This document shows positions 1-12,087 of a stretch of DNA of 64,000 nucleotides, in pieces. Below the pieces are notes generated by a model. It made no database searches. It saw nothing but the letters and a program-made list of their open reading frames with translations, and was not told the DNA's origin. The translations under genes and the position numbers were made by a program. Origin of the DNA: Hansfordia pulvinata (taxonomy: Eukaryota; Ascomycota; Sordariomycetes; Xylariales); NCBI GenBank assembly GCA_006538405.1, contig BJKQ01000007.1, forward strand, positions 2,542,001 to 2,606,000. The letters are read 5' to 3'. The first letter of the stretch is position 1; every line of letters begins with the position of its first letter.

Positions 1-745
1 CAAAGACAGCGGTTCGTTTCCCTTGGTTGACACGCCGCCAGTCAGCTTTCCAGAGGGCCAGCCAGACCAGGCGACGCAAGAGGCCTTTGTCCGCTTGCAC
101 CGGGTCTACCGAGATATTCGTGCCATCCAGAGCAAGCGCGGCGACAACTTCCTGTCAGACCTGGAAGTGCCCCGGCTGCGCGAGTACCACCGAGTCCTGG
201 CCCATGTGCGTTCGCGTACCGCAGGCTACCACGACGGCGTCGAGCTGTCCGACTTCATCCCGGATAAACGGAGAAGCAATGCCGGCAGCATGGACATTGA
301 CGGAGCCCAGCAAGGAGTTGTCAGCACAGGTATTGCGACAGCGGATCCGGGAGGAGATAGACGAGCTGATGACGACAACCTACCGCCTGCGTTGCCATAT
401 GAGCTGGGACTGGCGTATCTGGAATACTGCTTCGCGGAGGAATATGTGCTGAACGGAGGGGTGAAGGGCGGGGTCAAGCTCTTTTGCCTAGGCTGGCCAT
501 CGCTGGCAGCGCGCAAGTACGCTTCGGCTGTCAAGAATCTCGAGCCCATGGCCCTATTCATGCTGATGCACTGGGGTGTCTTGCTGGACCGTCGGGGCCG
601 AGACACGTGGTTCATCCAATCCATGGGCCGCAGTCTCGTCGATGAGGTCTCGACCCTGCTGGCCGACTCGGAACACAACGTCCTCGCAGACTGGCGTGAC
701 GGTATCTGTTGGGCTCGCTCCCAAGTGAGGTTGCCCGTCTGGTAG
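1..745 (+). CDS. 3' part of a Zn2Cys6-type fungal transcription regulator (partial)
   Basis: The frame is open from the window edge to the TAG at 743-745, so about 247 C-terminal residues are visible and the 5' part lies outside. The C-terminal half, from PYELGLAYLEYCFAEEY through WPSLAARKYASAV, MALFMLMHWGVLL and the ending ICWARSQVRLP, has the helical pattern of the regulatory C-terminus of fungal C6 zinc-cluster proteins of the Upc2-like sterol-regulator class, which typically end in a W-A-R-x-Q-V motif. The DNA-binding Cys6 cluster would be upstream and cannot be seen, so the class is inferred. The stretch near 300-400 is low in conservation signal, and an undetected frameshift there cannot be excluded. 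The gene is tail-to-tail with bL27m. Confidence 0.6.
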   Translation, partial: KDSGSFPLVDTPPVSFPEGQPDQATQEAFVRLHRVYRDIRAIQSKRGDNFLSDLEVPRLREYHRVLAHVRSRTAGYHDGVELSDFIPDKRRSNAGSMDIDGAQQGVVSTGIATADPGGDRRADDDNLPPALPYELGLAYLEYCFAEEYVLNGGVKGGVKLFCLGWPSLAARKYASAVKNLEPMALFMLMHWGVLLDRRGRDTWFIQSMGRSLVDEVSTLLADSEHNVLADWRDGICWARSQVRLPVW

Positions 746-1269
746 GCGGGTTGCCCGGGATCGCTGCTGTCGGCTTCTTGACATAGAAGAAATCTGTCGC
801 TCACCGGCCTGTGGAAGGGACTTTGCAGCAAGAAGGCCGGCTGCCCTGGCGTGGATGCCCGGAATCTAGTGTGGATTCTGCCCTTACCCTAATGATATCA
901 CCATCTCAACGATGGCATCCAGAGTCAGCAAGATTTGTTTTATTTTAGGAATAATTTCAAAGAGTTTCTTGATGTACATGTACAGGAGTCTATCTCGGAG
1001 CCGTTTTCCTTCGCCTCGGTGCGTAGTCATACAATACATAGATCTTTCTCTCGACTCTCTACGCACAAGCACATTTACATGACTGGAGCACCGGATCTCT
1101 CCCGTCTGCCTGGGAAGGCCCGCCATTCGACCGGCTGCCTGCGCACCGATCGAGATGCATGGTCTTTTAAACGGACGATATGAAAAAGGGAGTGGCTCTC
1201 CGAGGACATGCCGGGGGATTATACACGGAGCCGACCTGGCCCGCCGAGCTGAGGGATGCCCGGGTGGCC
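746..1269. other. Intergenic, tail-to-tail
   Basis: 3' flanks of the regulator gene and bL27m. I see no coding or RNA signal here. Confidence 0.6.
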
Positions 1270-2431
1270 TCACTTCCTGGGCGGGGGGTTGGCAGCCGGG
1301 GACTTGGGCGCAGGGGGCACGGTGGAGCCGCCCTCGGCGCCCTTGGGGTTGGAGGCCTTCTGGTGGACGGACTCGGCGCGCCTGCGCTCGAAGAAGGCGC
1401 GCAGCTTGCGCTGGCGGGCGGCGCGCTGGGCGTCGATGGACTCCTTGCGGCGGGCGATCTTGTCCTGGCGCTCCTGGCGCATCTCGAGGCCGATGGCGCG
1501 GGCGCGGCGGCGGCGGTGGCGCATGGCGACGCGGCGGGAGCCCGTCTTGCGCTTCTCGGTGCGGATGAGGGTGCCGAGGCGCCAGTTGTCCTCGCGGTAG
1601 GCGTAGGTGCCGTCGTGGCGCAGCTTGATGTGCCTCTCGTCGCGGGGGTGGGGCTTGCGGCCGGTGCCCTTGCGGACGACGACGTTGGGGATGCCCGAGG
1701 CCGACATGGCGGGCATCTCGACGGGGGGCGGGATCGGCGTGGCCGTCATGTTGAGGCGGCGCTTGCGCATGGCGTGGCGCGGGTAGGGCAGCGTGTCGTT
1801 CTTCTCAAAGGTGACGCCGATGTAGCCGCGGTCGGGGCGGCTCGTGTTGCGGGTAGGGTCGCGGTAGTACTTGACGTAGCCCGACACGAGGGCGAAGAGG
1901 GTGTGGTCGCGGCCCATGCCGACGTTCTCGCCCGGGTGCCACTTGGTCCCGCGCTGCTTGTAGATGATGTTGCCTGGAATCACAAAGGAGTCTGTGGGGG
2001 GGTGTGGCGAGCGTGTCGTGGTCAGCATTCAATCTTGTGTGTCTTTCCCTCTTCTACACCATTGTCTGGGTTTCGGGAGTCCCTAGGTCCGGGGATGCGT
2101 GACGGAGAAACATACCGCCAGTCTTCTTGGCTCCGAGCTTCTTGGGGATGGTGCTCGAGTCCCTCAGCTTGTAGGCTCCCTGGGCCTTGACGGCGGCGTG
2201 CCTGCGGCCCTCGACGGCCCTGTTGGCGGCCCCCATCGACATGGCGCCTAACCGCACCGAGGCCAGGGCGTCTGTGATTGACCTCATCGCGGCCGTCGGG
2301 TTCGCAGGCGTGGCCGTGGCCGTGGCCATGTGTCTGGTAGTGTTGGCGGCGGCGGCGGCGGCGGTGACCGCTCTCGAGCCTGCTGCCGCGGCCGCAGCGG
2401 CGACGGGCCGCCGCAGATGCGCGATGCCCAT
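1270..2431 (-). CDS. mrp7: Mitochondrial large-subunit ribosomal protein bL27m
   Basis: Two exons: 2431-2116 and 1991-1270, with an intron of 124 nt (donor GTATGT, acceptor CCACAG). They join to 345 codons in frame. The N-terminus ([10 protein letters not shown], then Ala/Arg/Thr-rich to about residue 55) looks like a mitochondrial presequence. The core is the bL27 signature: [18 protein letters not shown], then [19 protein letters not shown] and [11 protein letters not shown]. The intron falls inside this signature, and joining the exons restores it exactly, which supports the splice sites. The C-terminal part (about residues 200-345) is a long basic extension, usual in fungal mitochondrial L27. 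An in-frame ATG at 2476 is an alternative start; 2431 was chosen because it gives the cleaner presequence. The gene is head-to-head with LCL2 across 0.93 kb. Confidence 0.92.
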
Positions 2432-3360
2432 GGCTGAGATCCGGGGAGGGGGTCGCGCGGGTGGTGTCGTCTCCAATGGCCCTCAAAACGGCGGAGCTGG
2501 GGGGAAGCTGGCCGGCAGAGAGGGGTGTTGGGGGAGATGCGTCGTCGGGCTCGGAAGGGGGGGTCAGGCGGACGGACGCGGCGATGGAGCAGGTGTGCGT
2601 GCGTGTGTGTGTACTGGCGAGGAAATTCGAGAAGCAAGCTGGCGACGGGACGATACGATACTGCGGGTCCACCGGCCAGCGTGAGCCAAAATTTCCCCTG
2701 CTTTTCTGCTCTTTCCCAGGCGCGTTGCAGCGTAGGCCACGCGCCAGTCCCTTTCGAGGCGGCTCGTACGAGTACGAAGAAGGGGTCCGCAGCTGGGCAC
2801 CTGGGTCGGGCTATCGATAACGGCTACCTCACTAGTAGGCGCAGCCTGCCGTGCCTGCTTCGAGTGGCAGCTCTCGTACTCGTATACTCCCAGGCGGTAG
2901 TTGGCGGGAATAGGTACCTCACTGATAGGCGTGCAGGTGCGACCGCGCTGATGTAATGCGAGCCCGGGGTATCGACGGTGGCAGGATCGCAACTTCCACG
3001 TATTAGTTCCGGCGCCCTCTGCCCGACGTCGACGACAAATTGCGACCTCAAACACTGCAACAACCCGTGCGACCAACAAGAAGCCTCACGGCCGGAACCC
3101 AAATCTCGCAGGTTTTTTTCTCCCTAACCCGACATCTGTCGCCGCGTCGTCCAGTTTCCTCAGTCGCCTCGACCAGAACTGAACGAGCCATCCGGCTCCG
3201 TCCGCTTACCGTCCCCCCCGTGCCTTGAGCCCAGCCAAGTCCAGCCCACATCGACGGAGGAGGCCTCGCCACGACGCATGCACACGCGCCCTCCCTGCCA
3301 GCAGACTCAACAATAACTTCACACACAAATACAAGAGCACACCCGACGCACACACACACA
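2432..3360. other. Shared upstream region of bL27m and LCL2
   Basis: Divergent promoter region. It holds a GTACGAGTAC palindrome at 2766-2775 and a related TACTCGTA at 2877-2884, motifs that recur in other intergenic parts of the window. No gene was found. Confidence 0.5.
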
Positions 3361-3948
3361 ATGCTCGCCCGCCCGCTGGTCGCGCTGCTGTCGCTGCTGC
3401 TGCTCCCGCTCCTCGTGCAGGCGCAGTTCGGCGGCAACTTCTTCCAGCAGATGTTCGGGGGCGACGACGACGACGATGACGACGGCGGCGCCGAGGACAT
3501 CTTCGAGAAGGTCAAGCAGCAGCAGCAGCAGCAGCGAGGGGGAGGAGGGCAGAACTTCGGCAGCGACTCGGTCTGGTACCGCGCGCAGAACGACCGCATC
3601 ACCTGCGACAACTACCTGTGCCCTGACACTTTAGGTGTGTTGCCATCCCCCCCTCTTTGTGTTTTTTTTTTTTGCTTTCTCCGCCCCTCTGTCTTCACCT
3701 TCTCCTCCTGCCGTCCCCCCTACTCCCCTCCGTCACCATTCTCCAGGACCGCCTCTCTCCGAAGCTAACCAGTCACCGCACATCCCGCAGCCTGCGTCCA
3801 CTTCCCGCACCACTGCCCCTGCGCCTTCCCCGCCAACGAGGCCAAGATCGAGCTGCGCGACGGCAGCCGCATCTGTCCGTCCCACGGCGGCTTCAGCGCC
3901 GGCGAGGCCGCCCGCAAGGTCGAGCTCGCCCGCAAGGGCCTGTTGTAA
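3361..3948 (+). CDS. lcl2: Long chronological lifespan protein 2 (LCL2)
   Basis: Two exons, 3361-3634 and 3791-3948 (intron 156 nt, donor GTGTGT, acceptor CCGCAG), giving 143 aa. Residues 1-21 form a clear signal peptide (Leu-rich core, cleavage after VQAQ). The family core is split by the intron and is restored on joining: [20 protein letters not shown], then [17 protein letters not shown], then [20 protein letters not shown]. In yeast Lcl2 is a small secretory-pathway protein linked to ER-associated degradation and lifespan; that role is carried over by family only. An insert of seven Asp residues and six Gln residues near positions 36-58 is low-complexity and probably tolerant of length change. 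The ATG is preceded by an A-rich context (cacacacaATG). Confidence 0.93.
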
Positions 3949-5416
3949 TATTGCATTCACCCCAATACCCAAAAAAGAAAGAAAGAAAAGGAACGGGAGC
4001 TTGGGCTTTTGCCCCCCCGCCGCGGGCGGCCGGCAACAACCCAACACCCCGCGAAGCCTACCTACCCAGTTACCACGCCGAGAACCCCCCTTGTCTCCTC
4101 CCTCCTCTGCTTTGTCGACAAGGATTCCTGGGGAGAGAACTGGAAGAGTTCTTCTCAGCTTCAGCCGGTGGTCAGACTTCCACCTCGGCTGGGCCAATGC
4201 CTCAGCGTTCTATAAGTCATAACCCGGATAAGTCAAAACAAAGGGAGGACGGTGCTCTGGGCTTGCTATGCGGGAGCATCACACACGCAACACGAGGCAC
4301 GATGAAAGGGTGCATGAGATAAATATGTATAATACAATTATTAGAAGACGCTGCCATGCACCGATGCGGTCTTTGATCTTCAGTGGCTGTCGAGGACGTT
4401 TCGGGCTCGCTCACTCGTCCGGTCTCCGCGATTCGAGCTTTGAAACAGCACATATCACATGCATGCGCACCAGACTTGGTGCGTGGTTGTGACGCCCAGC
4501 GGGACACTCGATTTAGAGAGACAGCACTCGGATGCGCTTGGTCGGTTTTGTCGCGTTGTAATTAGCCACGAGCAGTGAGGGCACGGGGAGATGTATGTAA
4601 CTCAAGACAAGCGCAAATGCACACCAAGCACGATACGCTGGGGGTGACTCATTTCGATCTCTTCGTATATGCCGCCACCGTATGTGATGATAATCTAGCT
4701 ATGTGAATCTCGACTTTGAACCCAGCCCACCGAGCCACAGGCCGTTTTCTGCCTGTATCTTGGCGGCAAGACGACGGGAAGCATAACGCAGCTATCCACA
4801 TTAGAAGTGCGCGACGAAAAGGTTTGTGGGCGTTTTGGGCACCTGCCGTGCAGCACACATTCGCATCCGATAGTAAGCGAAGGGACAGCCGCAGAAGCGA
4901 CATGGGTGCATGGGTCGAGTCGATAGATGTCATTCGGAACCCAATTCGAAACTGTGCAATGCCATCCGTCGCTTGTGCCCTATGCTTGCGTCAAGGCGTG
5001 CGTGGCCTAACTTGAAATCGGGATGAGAGTAACAAAGGAAAAGGAATCATGTTGGTATCAAGAAGCTCCCGCAAAACCCGCGACAGAGGCAATACACCGG
5101 GCCCAGTTTCACCGTGAGCAGGTCGCCCCGAGAGGGGAAGCCCAGTCATTGATAGAGGGGTGCAAATGGTTCGCACCGTCGTATGCGCGGAATGAACGCC
5201 CTGGCTCGAGAAAGAAAATACCAATAAAATATGCCAATTGCGCAATGAATAACTCCTGTAAAAACATGCCTAGCCAAAGCACTAATGTTGATGTCGTATC
5301 ACAGGCCCCAATCGCCAAGTTGCGGCGTGGATATAATTCCCTTATGATGGAAGGTTGTGTAGAGCCGTGAAATGCTGAGCATTACACCAGTAATCCGAGA
5401 TGGTGGGATTCCTAGT
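3949..5416. other. Intergenic, tail-to-tail
   Basis: Between the 3' ends of LCL2 and GLC8. It contains only short, overlapping chance open frames. No conserved domain, repeat or RNA was recognised. Confidence 0.6.
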
Positions 5417-6238
5417 TTAGTCGCCAGCCCCAACCTTGGCGCCGTCAATAGTGGGCATGGGGGGGATCTCCTCGTCGTCTTCAAGCTCTTCGAGCGTCTC
5501 GGGGTGACCGAGGAACTTGGCGACGTCCTTCATCTCGTAGTGCTTCTTGCGCAGCTGCTCAAACTTGCGGTGCTTTTCGCGCTCCTCGGGGGTCAGCCCC
5601 GCGAGTTCGGCATCGGCGTCGTGGGCTGAGTCGGCGTCCTCGTCGCTAACGTGCACCTTGCTAGGCTTGCGGTCGGCGAAGTAGCCCTCGGGATCTCCTC
5701 CTCGGCCTCGCCCAGCGACAGATCGGGGATCTCCTCGCGCTGGGGCTCGCCGTCCACCATCTCCTCGTCCTCGTCCTCGGCAGGGTCGTAGTGCTTGGCA
5801 TATGGCGTCTTGGGCTCCGTGATCTTCATGGTGGAGGAACGCTCCTGCTCGGTCAGATACAAGTTGGCCTCGTCCCATTGCAGACGCTGTTGGGCACTGG
5901 GGGGCTCGGCATCCGCGCCGCCATGCGAAGAGGCGCGGGAGGACATGCGGCGGGAACCAGCAGGGCGGCTGGCGGCACTGGAGGAGCGGCGGTGGCCGGC
6001 GTTGGATTGGGTGTTGATGATGGTGAGCTCCTTTTCGGTGATGTCAGCCTCCTTGGTGGGAGACTCGGGCGGGGGCGACTTCTGGTACGAGTTCTTGAGG
6101 ATGCCTAGGGTGAAGCGGGGTCAGCACGGCGGCGGGCAGATGGACGGCGCGACTGGTTAGCAGCTCACCTCGGGGCCGCTGGGCGGTGGGAGGCGGGGGA
6201 CTGTGGATAGTCTTTGGGCTGGTTTCGACGGCGGCCAT
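5417..6238 (-). CDS. glc8: Protein phosphatase inhibitor 2 (GLC8/IPP-2 family), frame broken by one base
   Basis: Exon 1 is 6238-6169 and exon 2 is 6104-5417; the intron of 64 nt has donor GTGAGC. Joining gives GILKNSYQKSP, the PP1-docking N-terminal motif of inhibitor-2. KITEPKTPYAKHYDP follows, the phosphorylation-site motif (the Thr in the TP step is the GSK3-type site), and then the C-terminal KFEQLRKKHYEMKDVAKFL helix. IPP-2 proteins bind and regulate the catalytic subunit of protein phosphatase 1. The reading frame changes between EAEEEIP and EGYFADRKPSKVHV at 5690-5692, where a CCC run (minus strand) appears one base short; no GT-AG intron explains it. With one base added the total is 252 aa and divisible by three. 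This is probably an assembly error rather than a real mutation. Confidence 0.88.
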
Positions 6239-9200
6239 GATGGGCGATGCGCCCGCGCGGGGTAAGGGTCGTGGTGGCGGGTGGTGGGCAGAATGAGACT
6301 TGGGATGTTGAAGCAGCGCAGATTTGAGGCTGGCTGGCTGGAGGCAGGTGAGCAGGCGAGGATTTCCAGTAAATAGCAGGCGTGGTGTTTGTTTTGCGGT
6401 AAATAGAAGGAAAAAGGGCGCTTTGGGTGGGTTGATGGCTGAATGGGCGAGATAAGTGGGCGGGGACGCGGTGGCTGCAGCGTGGTGAATCGGCGGGCGA
6501 AGAGGGCCAGTGCAGATCGGGTGGACGAGGTGTGAAGTCGGGATGTCAAGGTGAAGGTTCATGGCCCCGGTGGATGGCCTGTCGACCATTCGAGAGTTTA
6601 CTGCGGGATCCCCGGCGCTGTACCCATCCATGGATGTACTCGTACCTTGGGGACGTGCCTACCCGCGAGTATTCGCTACCTGATCTTCTTCAATTACAGG
6701 GCTACCAGATAATGGAGTCACGGAAGGCAGAAGGAGGATCCAGTCCGTGGCGGTGGTCATCCGCGGCAAGAGCGAGCGCACCTTCCCATCCATGGCCACA
6801 TGGGGCCTGAATATGGCCTCCATTCGGGCGCCTCGAGGTACTCCAGTGCGCAGCCGAGGCACCAGACTCACGCTTCAAAGTACCTATCCATACCCAAAAT
6901 CGGTGATAGATGCCCGTCTCATGTATACAGCCCGCAGACAGCTCGGGCGGTCCCATCACAAGTAAGACGGTGAGGTTCGAACGCTGTAAAGCGCAAGCAA
7001 GCATTAATACTAGCAATAACAATGATGATCAAGGCTGGCGGACGGAGGCGGGGAAAGCTTGGTCCCTGCAGCAGTGTTGCGAGTACCTACATACCTGCCT
7101 GAACTGCCTTAATGGTTGCTTTAAGGTCCAGGGTACAAGTGGCGCTGCATCGGACCCTAGGCGCATCGAGTACAGGTACCGTACCCTGGCCCGAGAATTT
7201 GCGCGAACAGCTCACGCCACCACGGGTAGGTATTACTGGAGACGCCTGCGATATCATGGTTCCAGGCTCTACATAGACAATGGCCTCTTGCACTTGCCCC
7301 TTCCCAAGCCCCATCGTAGCATCACCTACTACTCCCAAGTCATCCGCAGGCAGAGCGTGGCGTGCGCATGTGGGAGACGGGCGTGGACAGCGGCGGCAGG
7401 TGGACAAGCAGGCCCGATCCGACGATGACGACGTTGGCTGCTATTTGCGGCATGGTCGGCGGGAGGGTGGGGCCCCGTCTCACTGTTTCTCCCCCCGGGT
7501 CGCCACCAGCGGTGCTACCTAAAGAGCAGGGTGCCGGGGTACATCCATTACCATGCGCCAGCCTTCCAGAGACCTTTCCACTGGGCCCAGCGGGCTGGCG
7601 AGCTGTGCGAGCGCCTGGAGGACCCGGAGAGAGGCCCGCGCAGTGGGCCGCAGTGCGTCATTGCCCCCCTTAGGCGAGTCCAGTAGGCACTTACCGCCCC
7701 CATCGCAGGAGTACGAGTACTCGATCCAGTCCGCTTACACACAGCCCACCCGACTGCCGACATGATGAAGCTTCGGCTGTTCATGGGTGGCAGCCGGCTT
7801 GGATCAGGTCAGTCGGCAGGACGCCAACGATTGCGGGCTTTCTCGTCCGCTTGCCTGCCAACAGGGCCGTCTCTGCCTTTTATGGGAAAAGCACCCCTCA
7901 CACTGACCGCCACTACGAGTCCGTAACGCCAGCAACAACAAGCAGAGGCAGCAGCATGAGGGATCGTCGCCTGTCTTGCACAAGCCTCTATTAACAGCAT
8001 GAGAGATCGCCCTCCGGCACTGCCGCGCAGACTGGGGTTGGGGGGGCGAAAATGAGTGGCAGCGAAAAGCCTCCCCCTCCGCCCCTCCCTCCGCCCGTAC
8101 CGCGACTACTGTCTCCGGAGTCGACAACGTCAACATAATCCAGTCTCCTGGCCACGAGGCTACGCCGCAGTGCTTTCGACCGATCCGCGATCCGGCAGCC
8201 GAGCTATCGACGGCGATGTTGTGAGGGCCTTGCTTGCCATGCAGCACCTACCTTCACCCCGCCGCTCGATCCGTGGCCCCCGGCAGTTTCCCTGAGCCCG
8301 CCCCGCCGTGGCGGTTCTGCAAAGAATGAAAAAAGAGTTTTCGACGGAGAAGAAAAATGTGGGCGAGTCCCCCGCGACACGTGTGGCGACGCGGCATGGC
8401 CCGACCCAGGAGGCGACTCCACCAAGCCGCGCCATGTTCGACTCTTTGGGTCTTTCGGGGATCCAGGGTTATATCATTTTTTTTTTTTTCATTCTTTCTT
8501 CTCACGAGCTGCCGGCCACGCAAGATTCCTCGTCTCTCGCGACGAGTCGGGGCAGCGTAGCGTTCCCTCGGCTGTTCGCCTTTGCCTGTCTGTCTCAGAA
8601 ACGAGGTGATGGGCAAGGTATTCGTAGAGGGTTGGAAACAGGGGGCAAATGAATGAGTTACGGGCAAGCGACGAAGAACAGCATTACGTGGACGGGCCGC
8701 CGGACAACGAGCAGGCCTGACACAAGGGGGGGCGACCGGTTCTCGCTCGGGGGTTTGTGGAACTAGACAGGCTCTATTTTTTTCTTACTTTTTTCTCATA
8801 CCTTGGGGAATGGATACGCCTGGGTCTAAGAAAGCCTTTGGCGGCATGGATGAAATGGACATGGGTTCGTTGGGCGTGCGTGGCTGCCGGGGCATGCGAG
8901 TAGCCGCGTTGCCAAAGAACGAAAAAAAAAAAAAAAAAGAAGAAAAAAGGCCCATTACCGCCAGACGCACGCCCGCGGATCTGCGCGCATATCGGGCGAC
9001 GGCCAAAGTTAAAATCGGCCAGGCGGTGTTTACCAGATAACATGGTCTACCGGGCTCAGCGACATGACTGCGGCGGGCGTGGCGGCAGGCAGATCGGGTC
9101 GAGTCGTTGTCGTCGCTCAGGAGGCACAAATACGCATTTTCCCCCTTCTCTTCTTGTGTCCCTCCCCCCCTACTTATCTCTTTCGTTTCTCCAATATGGA

Positions 9201-9469
9201 GGACGTCTCGACGAGGTCCGTCGTTTGGAACGCGTGGCAAGTACAGTACAGGATGGAAGCCAAGTTTATTAATTCTATTCTAATTCCTCACCTAGCATGC
9301 CCGATTCCCAAGTCTGCCGAGTACTAACCGCACCCGTCCGCCTCGTCTCATCCCCCTGTGTGCACACTTTTGTCGACGTCTGCGTGCCTCCGCGGGAGAG
9401 CGCCAGGCCGCAAAAGCAAAGAAAGATGGGATGGGGGGGGGGGGGGGGGGGGGGGGGGGGAGGCTCAGT
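6239..9469. other. 3.2-kb non-coding stretch
   Basis: No credible gene on either strand. Contents that can be named: GTACTCGTAC at 6636-6645, GTACGAGTAC at 7711-7720, and T/A homopolymer runs near 8477-8489 and 8923-8938. The right end is a 28-base G run. It may hold lineage-specific or non-coding transcripts that cannot be recognised from sequence alone. Confidence 0.5.
9433..9460. repeat. Poly-G tract, 28 bases
   Basis: Uninterrupted G run just downstream of the stop codon of the minus-strand secreted-protein gene. It is one of several long G/C runs in the window, all outside coding sequence. Confidence 0.95.
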
Positions 9470-10150
9470 TTAACCCCGGCCGCCCCAAGAGAACCCCGGC
9501 CGCAGCCCGGACCGGAGAGCGCCGTTCTCGAACGGGAACCAGCACGCCCCGTTGAGCCCGGCGCTACGGTTGCAAAACCAGTCTTTGCCGCAGAGCTCGA
9601 CGCAATCAGCGTCGTTGTTGCAGGTGGGGGTGTCTTCCTCGCAGGTCACGTCTTTGCCGTGAAGCTTGTGGGTTTTCCACCCCTCCTTCGTCTTATCACT
9701 GGCCGAGGCGGCTCCGTTGCTCTTCTGGACGTTGCCGCTGTTGTTATTCTTGCCGTCGTTGGTGCTGGTGCTGGTTTGCTTTTTCCGGCGTTGTAGAGGA
9801 GGAAAAGGGCCCGAGTCTCTCCGGGTCTGTCTCATGTGGTCAGAGCCTTTGGTGTGTGATGGCTGGCGTGCCTCGAAAGGGAGGAGGGGGGAAGGGCTTC
9901 CCCGCCGCTGGCGAGACTCACCTTGACGTTGACTCCTGGGGCTCTTGCGGGCTCCTGGCCTCCTGGTCAGCGGGTATTCCGGTGGGCCGGCAGGGAGAGA
10001 TCAAGCGCGTGCGCCCCCGTCCAGGACGGGTCACGGTTCTTCTCGGCAGCGGCTTACTCTCTGAGCCAGCCCAGCAGGGCCTTGGGCGTCCTGGCTCCCG
10101 GCCAGTGCGGCCACAGCGCCGACGAGAGCGAGAGCGGCGCACAACTTCAT
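9470..10150 (-). CDS. Small secreted six-cysteine protein (candidate effector-like)
   Basis: Three exons: 10150-10058, 9962-9922 and 9830-9470. Donors are GTAAGC and GTGAGT; acceptors are ACCAG and ATGAG. The sum is 164 aa and stays in frame. Residues 1-18 (MKLCAALALVGAVAALAG) are a signal peptide. The middle is Ser/Thr/Asn/Lys-rich and carries an RRKKQ basic cluster. The C-terminal domain has all six mature cysteines spaced C-x6-C-x5-C-x3-C-x5-C-x9-C, starting at TCEEDTPTC. I do not recognise a named family. The signal peptide, small size, even number of cysteines and isolated position suggest a secreted disulfide-bonded protein; effector or antimicrobial roles are inference. The 41-nt middle exon is the least certain part. 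Confidence 0.68.
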
Positions 10151-11068
10151 TTCTGGGCGATTCTGCAATATCTCTGTCTCTCCCAGCCGTGGGGGGAGGG
10201 GTAAGGCAGGTTGATGGTGCGACTTGAGTTTAGAGTGATCTTGTTGTGATGATTCTCCCCGGGCCCGCGGTTATTTGTATCAATTGTTTCCATCACAAGC
10301 ACAGCGCCCTTCTGGGGCGATGGCCGAGGCGGCAGTACGGCCGTCTCTCCGGACATACGGGCGCGCCACCTGTCCAGGTTCCCAAAGGCCGGAATGGCGA
10401 AGAGTCGGATTTAGGCAACAGCCGGAGGCTTGTTTTCGGCTTCTCTGCACTTCTCTTGAGGGTGGGTGGCAGAGGCCTGGTATCTCACAGGCAACATCCA
10501 AAAATAAAAAGAAGAAGAGAACAGCCCCAACTAGCTCGAGCAGTCGCGGGTTGTGACGACTTGCAAAGTGTTGGGCAACTTGCGCGGCGGACCGTCACGA
10601 TGGGATAGTAGGGCGGGACCCGGCTGTCCGGTTACATAAGCCGCTTCCGACATGAACTTGCGGGGAGCCCTTGAGCGTCCCGGCCGGACGACACGGGGGG
10701 GTTCTGGTTCTTCCAGTCAAGCACTGGGCTTCAGCCCGGCTCCCTTCCCTTTCCCCAATGCCACTCTTGCCCCGTGCTGCTGGCAATGGGGAAAGCATGC
10801 GGCTGGTAGCACGCCAAAGTGAGAACCAGAGGCCCTGCGGCCCCGTGGCCCTGAAGGAATGAGGCAGCTGAGCACTTCCGCCCCGGCTTCCTGGGCAAAG
10901 AAAGCCACACTGCGGCGACTGGAAACAGGCAGCGAGGTTCGAGTACTCGTAACTGCATGGGTTGGCGCACACATACACATGCCCGTCTCGGCTGTTTCGC
11001 AGCCAGCATTCGGGATTGGATCCGGGGGGAAAGACATACGTCCGCAACCAAGTGGCGACTGCTTTCTC

Positions 11069-11100
<32 letters not shown>

Positions 11101-12087
11101 CTGAGCTGCACTGATGAGTGGCACCCGGACGTAACAAGAGGCCATGGCAGATGCCGGCGTGTGCCTCTTGCTCGTTACGTAAGGTACTTTACCTGAGGTG
11201 CCTAATCTTTCAAAGACCCTGCCTCACTTTCACTTCTGAGCTGAGCGCCGGGTCCTCGCGCCGCAGGCCAGAAGGGCGCGCCCCGGCTTGCGCTGCCCAC
11301 TTGATGCAGGCCATGATTCTGGCAGCTGGGTGGGATGTACTACTCATACTGTCCCTATCCGTGGACGTGGGCTGTACGAAGCGCCACCTAAACAAGGCCG
11401 ACGGAATAGTCTGGAGTGCCTAACCTCCACACACATAAGACACATAGACACCGCCGAGGGGAAACAGCCGCCCATCCACCACAGACAGTCCCGGGTGGTC
11501 AGAGGCGCGCGCGCGAGAGAGGCCGGTCTCGCGCTGTGTTGTCCAGCTGGGCGATGCCTTGCAACCCCGTTCGCGATCTGCCAGAAAGGGGAAGGAAGGC
11601 AAGAGAAAAAGAAAAGACCCACCACGGGTAAACTGTCGACTCCACCCTCAGCACCATGACATCATCCGGCCTTTCGCCCGATGGACCCTTGGGACCTTGA
11701 CTTTTTTTCCTTCTTTGACCCTGCTCCATCTCTGGGGCCGCTGGGGCGACAACGCACGTTGCAATTAACCTGCGATCGACGCGACCTGCTTCCCAAGGCC
11801 GGCCTCCCTTGCTCGTCACTTTCGGCCGTGGACCCTGCGTGTCTGCGTGCCTATTACTCGTACGTCTGTAACAGAGCCTCGTGGGGGACCTTCTCTCCTC
11901 TCTGGCGACTGTGCGACCTGAGGTCGAACGCGCGGGACGCTGTGCCACTCCTCCCGAGAGGCCGCAATTCTCCCTGACAAGAGACAATCACATGTGACCC
12001 GGACCTCAAAGCTCCTGTAGAATACGAGATGCGTAGATCCAAGTACGTAGATAACTCGCAACTAATTGTACAATCTGTATCTCTCGC
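10151..12087. other. Intergenic
   Basis: Upstream of the secreted protein and downstream of UVE1. It contains a (TC)n run at 11065-11101 and a TACTCGTA at 11855-11862. No gene was supported. Confidence 0.55.
11065..11101. repeat. (TC)n microsatellite
   Basis: About 18 TC dinucleotides with a single G interruption near 11076. Confidence 0.9.

Noticed and set aside
1180..2190. 336-codon plus-strand open frame
   Set aside because: It is antisense to bL27m and reflects that gene's GC-rich codon positions; the minus-strand product has the L27 signature.
5670..5765. Possible extra intron explaining the GLC8 frame change
   Set aside because: The only GT-AG pair would remove EIPDLSLGE and other conserved acidic sequence; a single missing base is simpler.
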